Source: Amanita rubescens
Taxonomy: Eukaryota > Basidiomycota > Agaricomycetes > Agaricales > Amanitaceae
Direction of reading: 5' to 3'
DNA length: 64,000 nt
NCBI GenBank assembly: GCA_015039365.1
Contig: WION01000100.1
Location: forward strand, 62,001 to 126,000
Below, one piece after another: positions 11,430 to 24,600 of the stretch (within the stretch, counting starts at the first letter, position 1; each line of letters begins with the position of its first letter). The notes below the pieces were generated by a model. That model did no database searches. It was not told the origin of the DNA and saw only the letters and a program-made list of their open reading frames with translations. The position numbers were made by a program, and so were the translations under genes.

Positions 11430-13074
11430 ATGTCTCTGCGCCGCTCTGCTCGACTACATATACCTGCCATCAGTCCTGAGGAGAGGATGGTGCCTCTTGT
11501 AGAACGAGGAAGAAATAGCAGGTCTGGCAACTCTGGACCTCAGGAATCGCACCCAGGCTCTCCAGTTGATGGACCAGGCGACGCGGCTATGTCCGGTAGG
11601 TTGTATGGATTATACCCCAGTTCTTCCATTCACAGTGGAGTCAGACGTCAATGAACCCAACCACGGTTCTTCAGGCCTGCCAGAACCATTATTGGTACCA
11701 ACCCAACCAGTAACTGAAATAGAGCCTGAAGAACGAGAGGTCCTGCTCGAAGCATTTAACGACTTTCATTATCAACAAATGTTGCAGGAGGCCAGCACCC
11801 TTTATCCTTTCGGTCCCAATACCATCATAGGAACGGTATCTATTCCAGAGGAGGCCCTCCCTGCGTCGGAGCCCAGACACACAGAGACGGCCACAGAAAG
11901 CTCCCACATGGGTAATGGTGTGGGAGGTGCAGCTGGTGTTAACGATGTCAATGTGAATGCCGTTCAACAGCAAAGTGCCGTCGCCCTCGCGCTTCAAGGG
12001 GAACCAAATAGTTCCTTCCTGACTGTTACACTGATGAACTTGAGCCAACCCACTACCAACGAGATACTCAATCACCTGACGAACAGCACCGAGGCCAACA
12101 CCCGTGCATTGTGTCAGCAGTTGGATGCGCTCCCCAGTGGGGAGGTTAACGTTGGGACTGCCAGGAAACCTGTTTTTATCGGTAATCTGCACACACATCG
12201 TGGAGATCCGAACGTCCGCTACAGGGTCCTAGGCACCATGGAAGAGGTTCGGAATGATGCCGACAAGTATCTGATGCCATGCATAGATTGCCCAGAGGCA
12301 GACAGCTATCGTCAATTTCCAGAACCACCTATCTCATCATCCATTCCTTTGTTGATTCTCTATTTTGAGCGTCAGGTCAGTCCTTTATCACAGACAACGA
12401 AGAGATTACTGACTTTGCTTGGATATACACAGGATGCCTCTGCTACAACATCCAACATGGCTTCTACAGTGGCGATGTCACCCAACATGGCTTCTACAGC
12501 GGCGACGTCAACCAAAAAGACCAGACCGATGCTGGAAGACGGGGTTGGCAGGTACCTCAAGGCGACTATAGATTCGATGTTGATTGGGGTATACCATGAA
12601 CACGTCGTTCGGTACCGCCTCACCCACAAAGCATATTCAACCATAATCATGGCGCGGCTCATAGAAACGGCTTGTATCGACGTAAACGTCAACTACGATA
12701 CCGGCAATGCCAGATCGCATAAAAACCAGACATATAATGGACCCGATGTAGCCCTGGATGATGTTGTGTTATTTTTTATGGATCAAATGCCTCCCAACTT
12801 GAAAACAACGAAGGGAATGACCACGGCACCGTCGACTTTCAGTAACTATCGAACGTGGCACTTGCGAGCCAAAGATTGCCTTGCGGCTTTGGAAGGGAAA
12901 TGCGTCCCCGAAGGAAACAATTCTGAGTTCGTTGAATTAGTCAAGAAATTGCTGGACACCAAGCTGACGAACCTTGGCGTGCTTGATCCAAAGAAATATG
13001 GTTCTTGGGAGCGTTTTACGGAAAGGATCTGCTTGTTGAAAGACGTCGCAGAGGGCAAAACCGGTACAGCTTGA
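11430..13074 (+). CDS. Hypothetical protein, two exons
   Basis: A 502-codon frame in the second exon joins in phase to a short first exon (MSLRRSARLHIPAISPEE, ATG 11430) through a 40-nt intron at 11596-11635 (GTAGGT...CACAG), which would give about 533 residues. The start could instead be at 11566 without splicing. The protein is rich in Thr, Asn and Ser and has a short internal repeat (SNMASTVAMS / PNMASTAATS, about 12450-12510). The last 150 residues are more ordered (FSNYRTWHLRAKDCL ... DPKKYGSWERFTERICLLKD). I recognise no family. It lies head to head with the integrase remnant and could be its partner gene, but nothing proves that. Confidence 0.55.
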
Positions 13075-13780
13075 TTAGAAATTGAATTGTCGTAGCAAAC
13101 TCCTTGTCAATTGGATTGGTTGAGATTGTTTCTGTTTGCCGGTCAGAAAGGTGTCCATAGAGCTAGCTAAATCGTCGAGTCCCTTACGGTTATTCATGAT
13201 GCATGAACATTGATCGGCCGCCAGCGGTCGCCAGAAATGGATAAGGAGGGCACGCCGTAAACCGTTGTCAGACAAGATCATTAGTACATGTAAATATATT
13301 TATTATATCAGACTCTCTAACGCACTGTCATAGTCTCCCCATCGCCCGTAGTGGGGGGACAAGAAAAGTTGTTGAACTTTGAGAGGAGCTTATGTATTAC
13401 CTTTGTTGATATATGGGATTGTTGTGGCATATTATAACTGTTAATGACGAGGAGACGATGCTGGTTTGGCCCATCAAATTGCATCTAATCCCACGACTTC
13501 ACAAAATAGGCCCCCCGAAAAGAGGAAAGAGATAGCCAGAAAGCGGCACACTACGAGGCAGCGCGCCCTATGAATTTTGACTCGAGCAAGACTCAGCGAG
13601 CGATGGCTGTTACAAATACATGTACACACAAAGAAGGTAAGAGATTGGTACATAAAAGGAGAAAATGGGAAAGGGTGGGAGGGTAGCGCGAAAAATGTGT
13701 GAAAAGCCTGAGCTCTGCAGTGGGAGGAAAAGAGGTTAGTGAGGCGACTGGGGAAAAAGAGAACGGCAAACCTGATGGAG
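13075..13780. other. No supported gene
   Basis: Downstream flank of the hypothetical gene. Only short frames without recognisable domains were seen. Confidence 0.5.
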
Positions 13781-13784
13781 CTAG

Positions 13785-13975
13785 GTGGGGAGCAAACGCA
13801 AAAGCTGACGAGCAAGTGTGAGGGCCTGAACCTGAAAGACCTCAGTCCTCTGTCCCTGTCAAAGCGTGAACGCAGGTCCAATTGTTCTGTCGACAGCTAT
13901 GTCAAAGATACCCTTCGAGTTGGACCTGCCAAGCCTGAAGCTGCGAAGCAGATCGCAATGTACAGTAACCCCCTT
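13785..13975 (+). pseudogene. ISWI HAND-region fragment, inverted relative to the rest
   Basis: The plus strand encodes LTSKCEGLNLKDLS and then SKRERRSNCSVDSYVKDTLR and VGPAKPE, which correspond to the linker and start of the HAND domain of ISWI chromatin remodelers (family form close to NYSVDSYFKDTLRVGPAKPE). The rest of the same gene lies next to it on the minus strand, so this piece has been inverted. No complete gene is present. Confidence 0.75.
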
Positions 13976-14039
13976 CGGACCCCTTTTCTCGCCATCCACA
14001 GCTGAGAGTGAAGGCTACGTCGTCATCATGTCACAGCTT

Positions 14040-15890
14040 TCAAGCGGGAGGAGATCCAGCAGCCGTGGATGCCCTAGCGCTCTCTTCCTGTCCCCGGGTC
14101 AGCGAAATACAAACGATGCCATACGTGATAACGTACGCTTCGCTTGAGCCAATGATCTTCTCCGCCCCATGAGTGATCATCTCCAATAGCTCCTCCTTGT
14201 TTGCTGTGACGGCTGGATGGCATATTAATAGCATGAAACGAATGATATGACGCTGATAATACTCACTTCTCGTCTGCTGTTGATGGCCTTGTTGAATGAC
14301 CAGCTAGTCAAGCCGCAGTTTCTGGGCTGCTCGCTCCAGCATCCGTTCTTCTACACTGTCTTCTGCGACAAGACGAAACACATAGACTTGTTTCGTCTGC
14401 CCAATACGATGGGCGTGGTCCATAGCTTGAAGATCCGCTTGCATTGTCAAACAACGACAAGATATTCGCAACATCCAACCCACCAGTCACTGTCATAGAG
14501 TACGACGATATCGGCCGTCGTTAGGTTGATTCCAAGACCACCAGCTTGCTGAAGGACCTCTACAATCCTCTTTCTCCTTTCTTCCTCTGCCTCGGTCCCA
14601 CTGTCATCTTTGTGCAAGAAGCTGTCAAGATCTTCGTAATTAAATGAAGATCCTCGGACAAATGAAATTGAGAAGGGCGAAAGGCTCCTTGAGGGTGTTT
14701 TGAAGGGCGTGCCGGTGATCAACGTCTGACCTTGGGAATTGAAGGAGCGGACGATCTGTGACAGGATCGAGTCTACATTCTTGATGCGGTGAGCCTCGTC
14801 TATGACAGTGTATTTGAACGAAAATTTCTTTACATAGCAAGGATTTCTCTATTAGGCAAATTTCGTATGACGCGATGAAGACTTCGAAATATTGGAATAA
14901 TAGGCAGTTGGCGATGAGGTCTGCATGTTCCTCTTTGGTTCCGGTCAATGTGACAATGTTGAAATCTGGAGTCCATCGTTCAAATTCTCGCTTCCAGTTT
15001 TGAAGCGTAGATTTGGGAATGACGATAAGGTGAAGGCTGGATATGCCGCAGTAATGCCTGAGATAGGCGAGGAATGGTATCTTTGAAGAGTTTTGTCACC
15101 AATGATTCGACGCAACGTCATGGGCCACGTACCATCTCGTCTGCCAAGATTCCATTCAAACCGTTGTGGTGCAATGAAACCATCCAATTCTGGCTTTCCA
15201 ACTGGTAAGGCCTCATCGTCCCGTAGATGACTAAACCGGCCTTAGCGGGAATGAGGAACAGGTTTTTCAAATGAGCTTACAGTTGGGCGATTCCTCCAAC
15301 ACCATTGGTTGATCATCCCCAGCAGCAGCAAGCCCTCCGTCCTTCAAAAGTTCTTCGTCTTCCTCTTTCGGTGACGAGTGCTAGTGTCTCTAGACAGCGA
15401 TGAGTACGCGATCAATGAAGCATCAATAAGATTTGCATACGCTGCCTTTGTTCTGCTACGTCCCTTGGGCTTCGGTTGCGAGTCTAAAAGGGCCGCATAT
15501 TCGGGGTCTCGGTGCGCTCTAATAACGGTGTTAAACAGGTAATGTTGCAGATGCGAACGTCGAAGCTTTATATCCATGAAGTGTTTGAATAGCTCGGTTT
15601 GTCCCAAAAGATAAGAATATCACTTCACGGTATCCGCCACCTGCAACTTTGTATCGACGTTCTGCTTGAACTTGCATTTTCACGGCTGCCAGCGGACAGT
15701 TTCTCCTCCTGAGTACACTTATGAATATTTCTGTTCTGATAGCGAGAGTAGACGCGACGTACTTTTTCCACCTCATCCTCACTCATAAGCTCGTCCTCTT
15801 CTGCCCCTTCTACGTATTCGCTCTCGCCATCAGCGCTTTGGACTTGGCTAGACAGACAACTCAATTGATAAATGCACATCGGACTTGTCT
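14040..15890 (-). pseudogene. ISWI-type SNF2 ATPase pseudogene
   Basis: Read on the minus strand from 15890 downward: an acidic N-terminus (ESEYVEGAEEDELMSEDE), GQTELFKHFMDIK, DPEYAALLDSQPKPKGRSRTK, the start of the ATPase domain (around 15200-15100), FNIVTLTGTKEEHADL, a DEAHRIKN-like box in another frame, [74 protein letters not shown], and ANKEELLEMITHGAEKII. These are in the order of ISWI remodelers. Frameshifts and stops break it (for example TAG after [11 protein letters not shown]), and about 250 residues between the second SNF2 block and GGLGINL are missing. It is non-functional as read. The C-terminal end is at 13785-13975 on the opposite strand. Confidence 0.88.
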
Positions 15891-16193
15891 AGAGACGAGG
15901 TTGCTTGGTACAACATCACTCAGGATGTCTTCCTCCATTGGCTCGACAGGTGTAAATGTCTGGATCCCGGTGAGAACAAGTGGCAGCGAAACGAGACACA
16001 GCTTACACTTTCATTGTGGAAGTTGCGATGGACGCGTGACCGTGACCATGACTACATGTGATAATATGTTCGTTTTCATTAGTTTTCACAACTTGAAGCT
16101 CACTCACTAGCTTACTAGATGAGGGCGTCCGAGCACAGAACTGCAGGATTAGCACAACTACGGTGAAAATTTGCCCTATCCGCCCGACGAGGC

Positions 16194-16300
16194 TCAGGGC
16201 CATCGCGTGTAACGATCGGTAGGAACGACGATAAGGTGAAGGCCGGATATGTCACAGTAATGCTTGAGATGGGCGAGGAATGGCATTGTAACGAATTGAC
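16194..16300 (-). pseudogene. Second ISWI ATPase fragment
   Basis: The minus strand encodes FLAHLKHYCDISGLHLIVVPT, matching the ATPase segment that also occurs at about 15010-15075 in the larger pseudogene. About 50 bp are nearly the same between the two sites, so a piece of the gene was duplicated or a second degraded copy existed. Confidence 0.7.
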
Positions 16301-16587
16301 TTGGTAACAGGCCTGGGTGCAGCCCACTCTGCATCCGACGTCGCTGGTGTCTCTGGCTGGCCATGAGGCCTGACTGACACCGATTTTGCATACCGTTGTG
16401 GGTTCACAACGCATTCTTTGTGAGCCGTACACTTGGGATGGCCCTTATAGTCGAAACGGGGTTGACTATTCCCATCCTCCTTGCTCTTGAGGAAGTACCG
16501 TTTTCCGCATGCATAGGCGGGGTTTGCAGGAGGGGGAGCGAGGGCGATGATGGGCGCCTCTCCTCTCTGTAACTCTAGATATTCCAT
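16300..16587 (-). CDS. Unrecognised open frame, possibly partial
   Basis: An open frame of roughly 95 residues (MEYLELQRGEAPIIALAPPP ... CGKRYFLKSKEDGNSQPRFD ... CTAHKECVV) runs into the ISWI fragment at its 3' end. It has four Cys in a spacing that could bind metal, but no family is recognised. It may be an exon of a broken gene. Confidence 0.3.
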
Positions 16588-16829
16588 GAGCCGCAGTGTA
16601 TCGTTGTACCCTTGTCTTCAAGCCCCTCTAGTTGGTTCGAGATGCGTAGTATTTCCTCCCATGTATCACGGGTACATGCTTTTCGAAGCAAAGTGCATGG
16701 GGAGAGCTGATAAGAAACCTGGCGGTGTCTATCCCCGCCCCTGTCCCTATCCCTCATGCGGAGATCGCCAGCCCAGTTGTCCGACCCCGTTTTCGATCAT
16801 CACACGCATGCTCACGGGGTACACGTCAA

Positions 16830-17440
16830 TCTGGCCAACCCAGCTGCTCCCTTTTGCTCGGCCACTGTCAACACGCCCCTCCGAGCCCGCCCCACCATCA
16901 CTGGCAAGATGTAGCCTGCAACACCCCAGGGCCCTCCCAGACTCTGGACGATGATCTACGCTACCTCAGCACTTCTCGTCATCAAACCCGTCTTTCATCG
17001 TAGAATTGTGATCGATACGACCTATATCTGCACCTATCTTGCCTTATCGATCTCGATATCTCCATCGACGCGAGAGGTGACGAACGGCCGGGATGGATCC
17101 CTCTACCCTTCCTCACGATCCTCTTCTACCCAGATTGTCAATCGATACTCTCCCCATGTCATCGCCAACGTATTCTTTGGCCACACTCATGACTGGATCG
17201 GACCGAGGATCACCCCTCAACCAACCTCAACAGCGGATACCGTCTCTATGAAGTCGACCCTGATGGTTTCAACATTTACGATGCAAATATCTTTTATAGC
17301 GGCATCTCTAGCTTCCTGCCAGCCCTTAATGAAACTGGGCCCATATTCAACTTTGAATAGTTGACGCGAGATATGTACAACCCCACTGTGTCCTGGCCTG
17401 CAGACATGTCTCTGAATGTGATGTAACCGGCGTTTCTCAG
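16830..17440 (+). pseudogene. Acid sphingomyelinase-like phosphodiesterase fragment
   Basis: The plus strand encodes VIANVFFGHTHD (the metal-binding GH.H strand of calcineurin-like phosphoesterases), WIGPRITP and, after a frame change, NLNSGYRLYEVDPDGFNIYD, ISSFLPALNETGPIFNFE, then a TAG stop and LTRDMYNPTVSWPADMS. This order fits the C-terminal half of secreted fungal sphingomyelin phosphodiesterases. A Cys/His-rich segment near 16830-16930 may be a remnant of the upstream saposin-like part. The frame change, missing residues after GHTHD and the in-frame stop indicate a pseudogene. Confidence 0.65.
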
Positions 17441-18667
17441 GTGAAAGAAGGCGGGACTTGTGGCCACACAGGGTTTACAACGATCAAAGATGACCACTAC
17501 GACCTCACGAGGCTCACTGTTGTCCTCGCCACAACCGACTTCTCCCGTTGTCTCTTGACTTTAACAGCCTCCCTGCCTGCTGCCACCTCGCCACTTCCGC
17601 ATCCGCCCTGTTACATGTATACCTGCCCCCCTGCATCCGACAACTCCAATCCCAATATCGGAACTAGTACGCGTGGAAACGTGATCATCCACAGCCCTCA
17701 CCCCACATATCATCAAATAAGGTCTCTCCACACTACAACCTCTCACTGCTGTCCGACATCTGGATCCCCAATATCAGAACTATGTATTCTCGTGAAGAGT
17801 GTTGCTCAAGGGAATATCTTTTCGACATCATTGATACCATATCATTGTCAGACTGGGCATCATGTTTATGGTAACTACCGATACCAATACATGTAATAGA
17901 TTAATTAGATGAGGCTATGCATATTAAAGATGGCCTTGGACATGCCACGCGAAGCGATGAAGTTTCCTGATGCTATGGGATCGTTAATGATCATGAACAA
18001 CACGCAATTTGCTTGTTACGACAATGGTACAGTAATCATGCACATGAGTGAGCACTAGTAATCATTGGTGATTGGCGATGCTCCAGGGTATGGCAAATTT
18101 TAATCTATTGGTACTATCATCATGCCCAATGATCAGGTCACGATGGCCTCCTTGAAGAGGCAATAAGTGATCATGATGAACCACTGATGAACCGCCTTCA
18201 TTCACGATCTTTCCTGATGTTTAACGAAAGATCTTGATGATGTATCGTGATCACGGGAAAATCACGAGTGATCATTACCTTTTTGGCAGTGCTTGGACGT
18301 TTTGTCCAATTCCGCGGCACATAGTTCCCATGACTATTGATGTTCGTTTTGTGTAGTAACAGTGTAAGGCACTGGGACACGCCAATTCCTGCGGGTTCAA
18401 GCTCTTATTCCTTCCGTCTTCCACATATCCCCAGGTACGCATATAACTGCTAATCCGTGAGGTAGTATGTTGAATTCATATTGTTTCGTACCATGAAATC
18501 GATCATGAAATCGATCATCAACCGCCGGCATTACGTCGCCCTTGCAGCTGTGTCCAGATCCCTGGACTCTGTTACAGTATGTCAAAACTAGGGTAGCGAC
18601 GAATATAAAACAATCACCAGCTGTCGACACTGCCAAGGCTCCCTCTCCAAGCTGCCATCCCCAGGGT
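17441..18667. other. No supported gene; upstream flank of the P450
   Basis: Short frames only. From about 17930 to 18290 the sequence is rich in ATGATC/GATCATG words. The last 150 bp before 18668 are presumably the P450 promoter; no clear TATA box was recognised. Confidence 0.5.
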
Positions 18668-21600
18668 ATGCTAACTCTAGTGCTATGTCTTCTTTTCAGC
18701 CTTGCTGCTGTTCTTGCACTCATCCCGCACAAGAAATCACGTCTTCCTTACCCTCCTGGACCGCGGCCAAAACCATTCATCCGTAATGCGCTTGATATTC
18801 CCATTGACCTGCCATGGGTCAAGTACTTGGAATGGTCGAAGCGTCTTAATAGTATGTTTTACTCTTGGTATCAGAGACTATCGAATATCTGGACGATACC
18901 ATATTTTAGGCGACATCGTTCACATGTCAGCGTTGGGCAAGCACATCGTCGTCCTACACAAGATGGAAGATATAAACGAGCTCTTAGAGAAGCGCTCGGC
19001 TATATACAGCAACCGTCCCTATATCCCAATTACTGAACTGTGAGGAGGCCTTTGACAATGACGTCCAATTCTGACACGCATTTTCAAGGCTCGGCGTTGA
19101 CAATATCACCGGTTTAATTCCTTACGGCAATGAATGGCGAAGGCACAGGAATTTCTTTCACGAAGGTCTCAGAAAGGAACAAATGCCACTTTACGAGGGA
19201 ACACATACAGAAAAAGTCCATCTCATGATCGATCAGCTGCTTGACAATCCAAACGATTTCAGAGAACAATGCAAATGGTGCGTTTTCTAGATATACTTCG
19301 ATTGACAGCTGCTTATTTCACCTTACAGGCTAAGCGTTGCCATTACCATGTCAACGACATTTGGGTACGATATTCCCGCCGGAGATGTACATCATAAATA
19401 TATTACTTCGGCGGAACGGATTTTGGCCGCAGTGACTGTCCTTTGTTCCCCGTCAGGGACAATTATCAATGCGATTCCAATCCTCAGGCATATACCCCCT
19501 TGGTTTCCTGGAGCGTTTACACAGAGATACGCAGCAAACGCAAGGAAAGCCACGATGGCATACAAGACTGAGCCATTTGAATGGGTCAAATCGAGATTTG
19601 TACTTACTCACCTCGCTTCCCGTGTTTGGAGTAAGCTGAAAGTTGTTCTCAGCTCGCAGGGACCGCTAAAGATTGCGTATTGACGAGGTTGATGAGCCAT
19701 CGTCTCAAGGATGATGGTGTGACATTCGAAGATGAAGAAAGCCTTAGGGATACGATGGCACAGGCTTATCTCGGTACGCTTTTCCTCAAATTTCATTTCT
19801 TGCAAAGTTGCTGAACGCGAAGATCAGCTAGCATAGAAATGGTATGCAGCAATGGGTATTATTGACGAAGATACGCCCAGCAGCGCAGCGTCTAAGTATT
19901 AAAGTGAATACTTACTTAGAGTGGAGTGTAGAGTGGCGGTGACGACCTCGAACGATAACTCACTATCCTATGGATATAGGATGTGGTGGTAAGAGGAGAA
20001 GGAAGGTTCTTATTTGTACCTACGTACAGGTAGTCTTATATACTACTAGTATCCTAATAAGTACAATGTATAGTAAATAGAGGAAGAGCTGTGCATGACG
20101 TATGATATGACGTCTAGCGCAGCTATGACGCGTCTACCGCAGTAATGGGATGACGCAAGCGACTATAGGATATTCCAGTATCCTATGTATGTATATGTAC
20201 ATGTATATATGAATATACATGTATGTACATCTAATCTGTATATCCTAATCTATAGGATAAGATATGATGTGTTATCTTATATGAGATAAGATAAGATATA
20301 CGTTATCTTATATGATTAGATAAGATAACTTTAACACACCCCCTCGCTAAGTTATCCAGGAATATATGAAATATCTTTATACGAGTCACCGGAATTGTAA
20401 GACTTGAAAGTCTTCACGGAAGATCTCTCGTTTCGTGTACAAGTACGGGGATCCAGACTATATGCTGCTTTCACCTTAATCCCTTGTATTTATATATTTC
20501 TTTTAATATTCCTATAATGCTTGTTGTATACGTTATACAATATTTATCATTGTTTGATCCTAAAGGTATAGGATATGACTTTGTCGAAAAGCCAATACAA
20601 TGATGTATATTGTTTGAATCGATTTATCAAAAATCGAGTTTCCTGTCATATTGATAATATCCATTATAAAAGCACCCCCAGGCTTCAAGCCTTACAAAGT
20701 GTGTGAAATCATATTTATCGAGAAGGGGCTTGTTCTACTGCCTTCGCTGTCTCTGATATGATTTATTACTTTGTTTGATAAAGGATAAAAATATATCCTT
20801 AAGTGCTAAATGAATATTCTTGGCAGGTAAACGATAACGTTTAACAACTTGCATAAATATCAAGCTATGTAAATAGCAGGATATATGACGATGATTCTTT
20901 GTTTGAAAAGAATCCTCTGATGGATATGCGAGTGTGTATATGTCGCATTATCAAGTAAAAACTTGATATGTCTTCCTAAATAAACTATTTAGACGAGTAT
21001 AGTATCTCTACAAGGGGAGCTTCCTCCCTTGCAAATACTCTTTGCTCGTATGTGTAACGAGTGCAATAATCATTCCTTGTTTCTTTACAAGTTCTGATTA
21101 TGTACGCTGACTCGTGTGTTCTCCTATTATATTTAAAGGCGTCCAACGCCTTATGTGGTGTAAAGGTGACTAGCACCTTAAATCGTAAAGGAGTATATAT
21201 TCTCTTAGCACAGCAATACGAGAATATGATGTGGCGTGTTCACTTGATCGACAAGTCGCACGCTTGACGATTTTACTTGTGATGACAAGTGTAATCGTAT
21301 TGTGGTCTAATATAATTGCTTGTCCTTGTAAAAACAAGTATGACGACAAGCAAATTATGTTTATAGACGGTTGCCCAGATAATTCTTATACATCATGGTT
21401 TACATCTCTGTTATATCGATAAAAACTCCTTTTTAAATTTCGATAAAGAGTTCAACCATGTGTCTTGAAGAATATCTTCGTTATCCAGCAGATCGAAGTC
21501 CTTGGGTCTTTAAAGGACTTATGCTTGTATAAGCATATTGACCCGTCTGCTATTGAATAACAACTGTTCCCTTCTATAGATATGTGTGTATATCTTGTCT

Positions 21601-24600
21601 TTTGTAAATGATGATAATCCGTCTGGTATGATGATTTGCATATCATTAAATCCTTTATAATCACTTTTGTAAAGGATGGTATTTGGTTGTGATTCCATAT
21701 ATCCCTATTTTGATAGGAACGCACAACACCAGCGGGGAGACGAATCTCCTGATCTCATAATAATGAGATGAACTTCATCATTATCCAATTCCTGAGCATG
21801 TGTGACGATTATTAAACTTGAGCTTATATTTGATAAGCTTTCTTGTTTTAATCGTGTAAGTGAATCCAGATACATTTTACTGGATGCTCATACAGATATG
21901 ATTTCCTACTTGACTTATACGTGGTGGTCATCCACATTTGTAATATATCTTGGTAATCATTATAAAAGGGTTTTACCATATATGATCAGCAGTAAGAACT
22001 GCTATAAGTGCCCGGCGCATTTTATCTTAATATAAAGATAATTTGCTGGCAGTATTGTGTCTGCCGTACCCGACGATCATTAATGATGTAATCCTTTATT
22101 AGACACTGTGTACAAGAAGTTTATTCTTGTATTATATATATGCTATATTTATTGTACCTTGTGTATGGATACAAGATACGAATATGACTTTAAAGGTCTA
22201 CACCCACAGGGATACGACCGTTGTCATGACAAGTTTTAATTGAGGATCCAAGAACGATCGACGTTCTGCATTCACTCATACTTGTATATTTGGGGATTTG
22301 CGCAAGGCAGGCGCCACCCCATTATAGCATATTGAATCTATTTTTGATATAGATTCTTACGACGAAGAGGATTTACTTGTATTGACGACAAGTATAATTA
22401 TAAGTGTTTGTATAGAAGAACAAACACTTATATAATATCTCGTATGAACGAGATTTTGACCTCTAAGTCATTTAAGTGTCAATGACTATCTTTTTTGGAC
22501 GATATATTCAACATGAACACGTCTACTGGGAAGGTATAACTGCGACGTTATCCGATATAGGTTTCCTTTTCAGTACAGCCTATATTAATCCTTAAACAAG
22601 GATTATTCCTCTGTTACGTGTAGTCCGTTGGCAAGCAATGTCCTCTTAACTCTGTTAATTCTTGTTCTACCTTAGTTCTATTTTATCTTTATGCATTATC
22701 CAGATGCAATAAGAGTATAGAACATAATCAGGGAGGTCTCGTTGAATGATTTTGAATATCCTTTTTGATGTTCAATGTATAATGACAACATTAAACCGAA
22801 ATTCGTTATTTATAAAGATCCTCCTTATGAGTTGGCCGAAGCTCATTCATATACGGTATATTTTGGCAATGACAATATGTCCTTGCTAATACCGCCAGGA
22901 AGATCATAACGATATTTCGAAGTCATAGCAGTATTGTGTCTGCTGTGTCCCTGAATAACCCACAATATATAAATATTGCTACCTATCCAAAGATTGACCT
23001 GTACAAGTTTATTTTCGTAGCAGTATTGGGTCTGCTGTATCCCCAAGCGATCCACAATATATAAATATTGCTAACCAACCTGAAAACCGTCAAAACTTGT
23101 GTAAGGAAATTCTCCATTGTTCGGATGAGACCAAGAACTAGAGTTAATTAAAGAGGGTGTTGAATTGTATGCAAGGTGTTCCTATCTTTAGCTTTTGAGG
23201 GCCAAGATCTGTACAAGGAACTAAATGTATTCCAATAATCCAACCGTAATATCGTATAAACGATATTTGGGAATCTGTATTTTGAAAGGAACTGGCGCAA
23301 GATTAACATAACTATTTCTTTGTTGTTTTTAAGCACCATTGATTCTTATAAAGAAAATACTGTTATATGTATGGAGAGGATATGTGAGGTTATTTGCGAT
23401 AAGCCATAAGACAGGCTTATTTGAGATATGCATTAACCTGGCATTCCATATAATACACGTTCCTGACTAGGATATTTGTCAGGAGTGTAATGTCATATTG
23501 TAAAGACGAGACGCTTTCAAGACCGTATAAGTTTCAACGGCAAGGAGCCTTCTCTATACAATAGACGGGGATAAAACTCCAATACATATGTTTGTTCGTG
23601 TTCAGGCATCTGTATATTATCGAGGGAGCTTCCTCCTCTAATACAGTTGATGACCATGATTATGGGCCTATGTTTAATACGCAACCATAATATATACAAT
23701 ATGGGCCTATATCTAATACGCATCCATGATTGTATCTGTATACAAGTTATATCGAATACTTGTTTTGATTGGTCATATTTACAAGTCATATTGTACTTGT
23801 TTTTTTGCAATGATTCCCCCTCAATCAAGACAGGGATTGTAATTGCTTGTTTTAGCCTGATAGAATCATGTATATTTTTGACATGATCTATTATCACATA
23901 TAGATTGATGTGATATGAACAGTATTCTTATTTTAACATGTGATGATTTATAAAAATCATCTTCATGTATTTAAAGAAATCAATGATTTCGTCAATTTAT
24001 CATCTTTATAAAAAGATGTAACCGTTCTTGTGTTTCACACAATACATTATCCAACATAACAACGTTGGTCAACGTATATGGTCATGGTACATGTATTTCA
24101 CTCAAGGATGATCTGGTTCCTATAGATAATCATTTAGAATTATAATCCACAATTCTTAAAGCTATAAGAATTATTTCGAGGTATTTTAGTTACGTCTGTC
24201 CTGTTATTGGAAAACCTATTTTAAATATGAAAAGGGGATGAGCGCATGGCGCCGCCGTACAATTCAATTTATAGGTTGAGTACAGAAATACTCTGGACGT
24301 TTATATATGCTTATATAGATAAGCATGAAAGTCTATTCTTATACAAGTGATCGAAATTCCCTTGTATGCGACAGTATTCTGGCAATGATGATAAATCCTT
24401 GCTAACGTCGTTAAAGAATGACGGTGTTTATACCAAGAAATTTGTTATCTCCAACAGATAATGTTCAGCAGTTTGAAACTGCTATTGCGACTACAGTGTT
24501 ATGAGACACTTTCAAGACCGTGCTATTTCAACGGCAAGGAGCCTTCTCAAGTGTAGGAAACCATATTATGAGACGTTTTCAAAACCGTGTGAGTTTCAAC

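Noticed and set aside
16300..16587. Relation of this frame to Copia-A ORF1 through a shared DYKG word
   Set aside because: Too short; the Cys spacing and context differ.
22920..23075. CRISPR-like array of repeated AGCAGTATTG words
   Set aside because: Only two good copies and one variant, inside a eukaryotic retrotransposon; no regular spacers.
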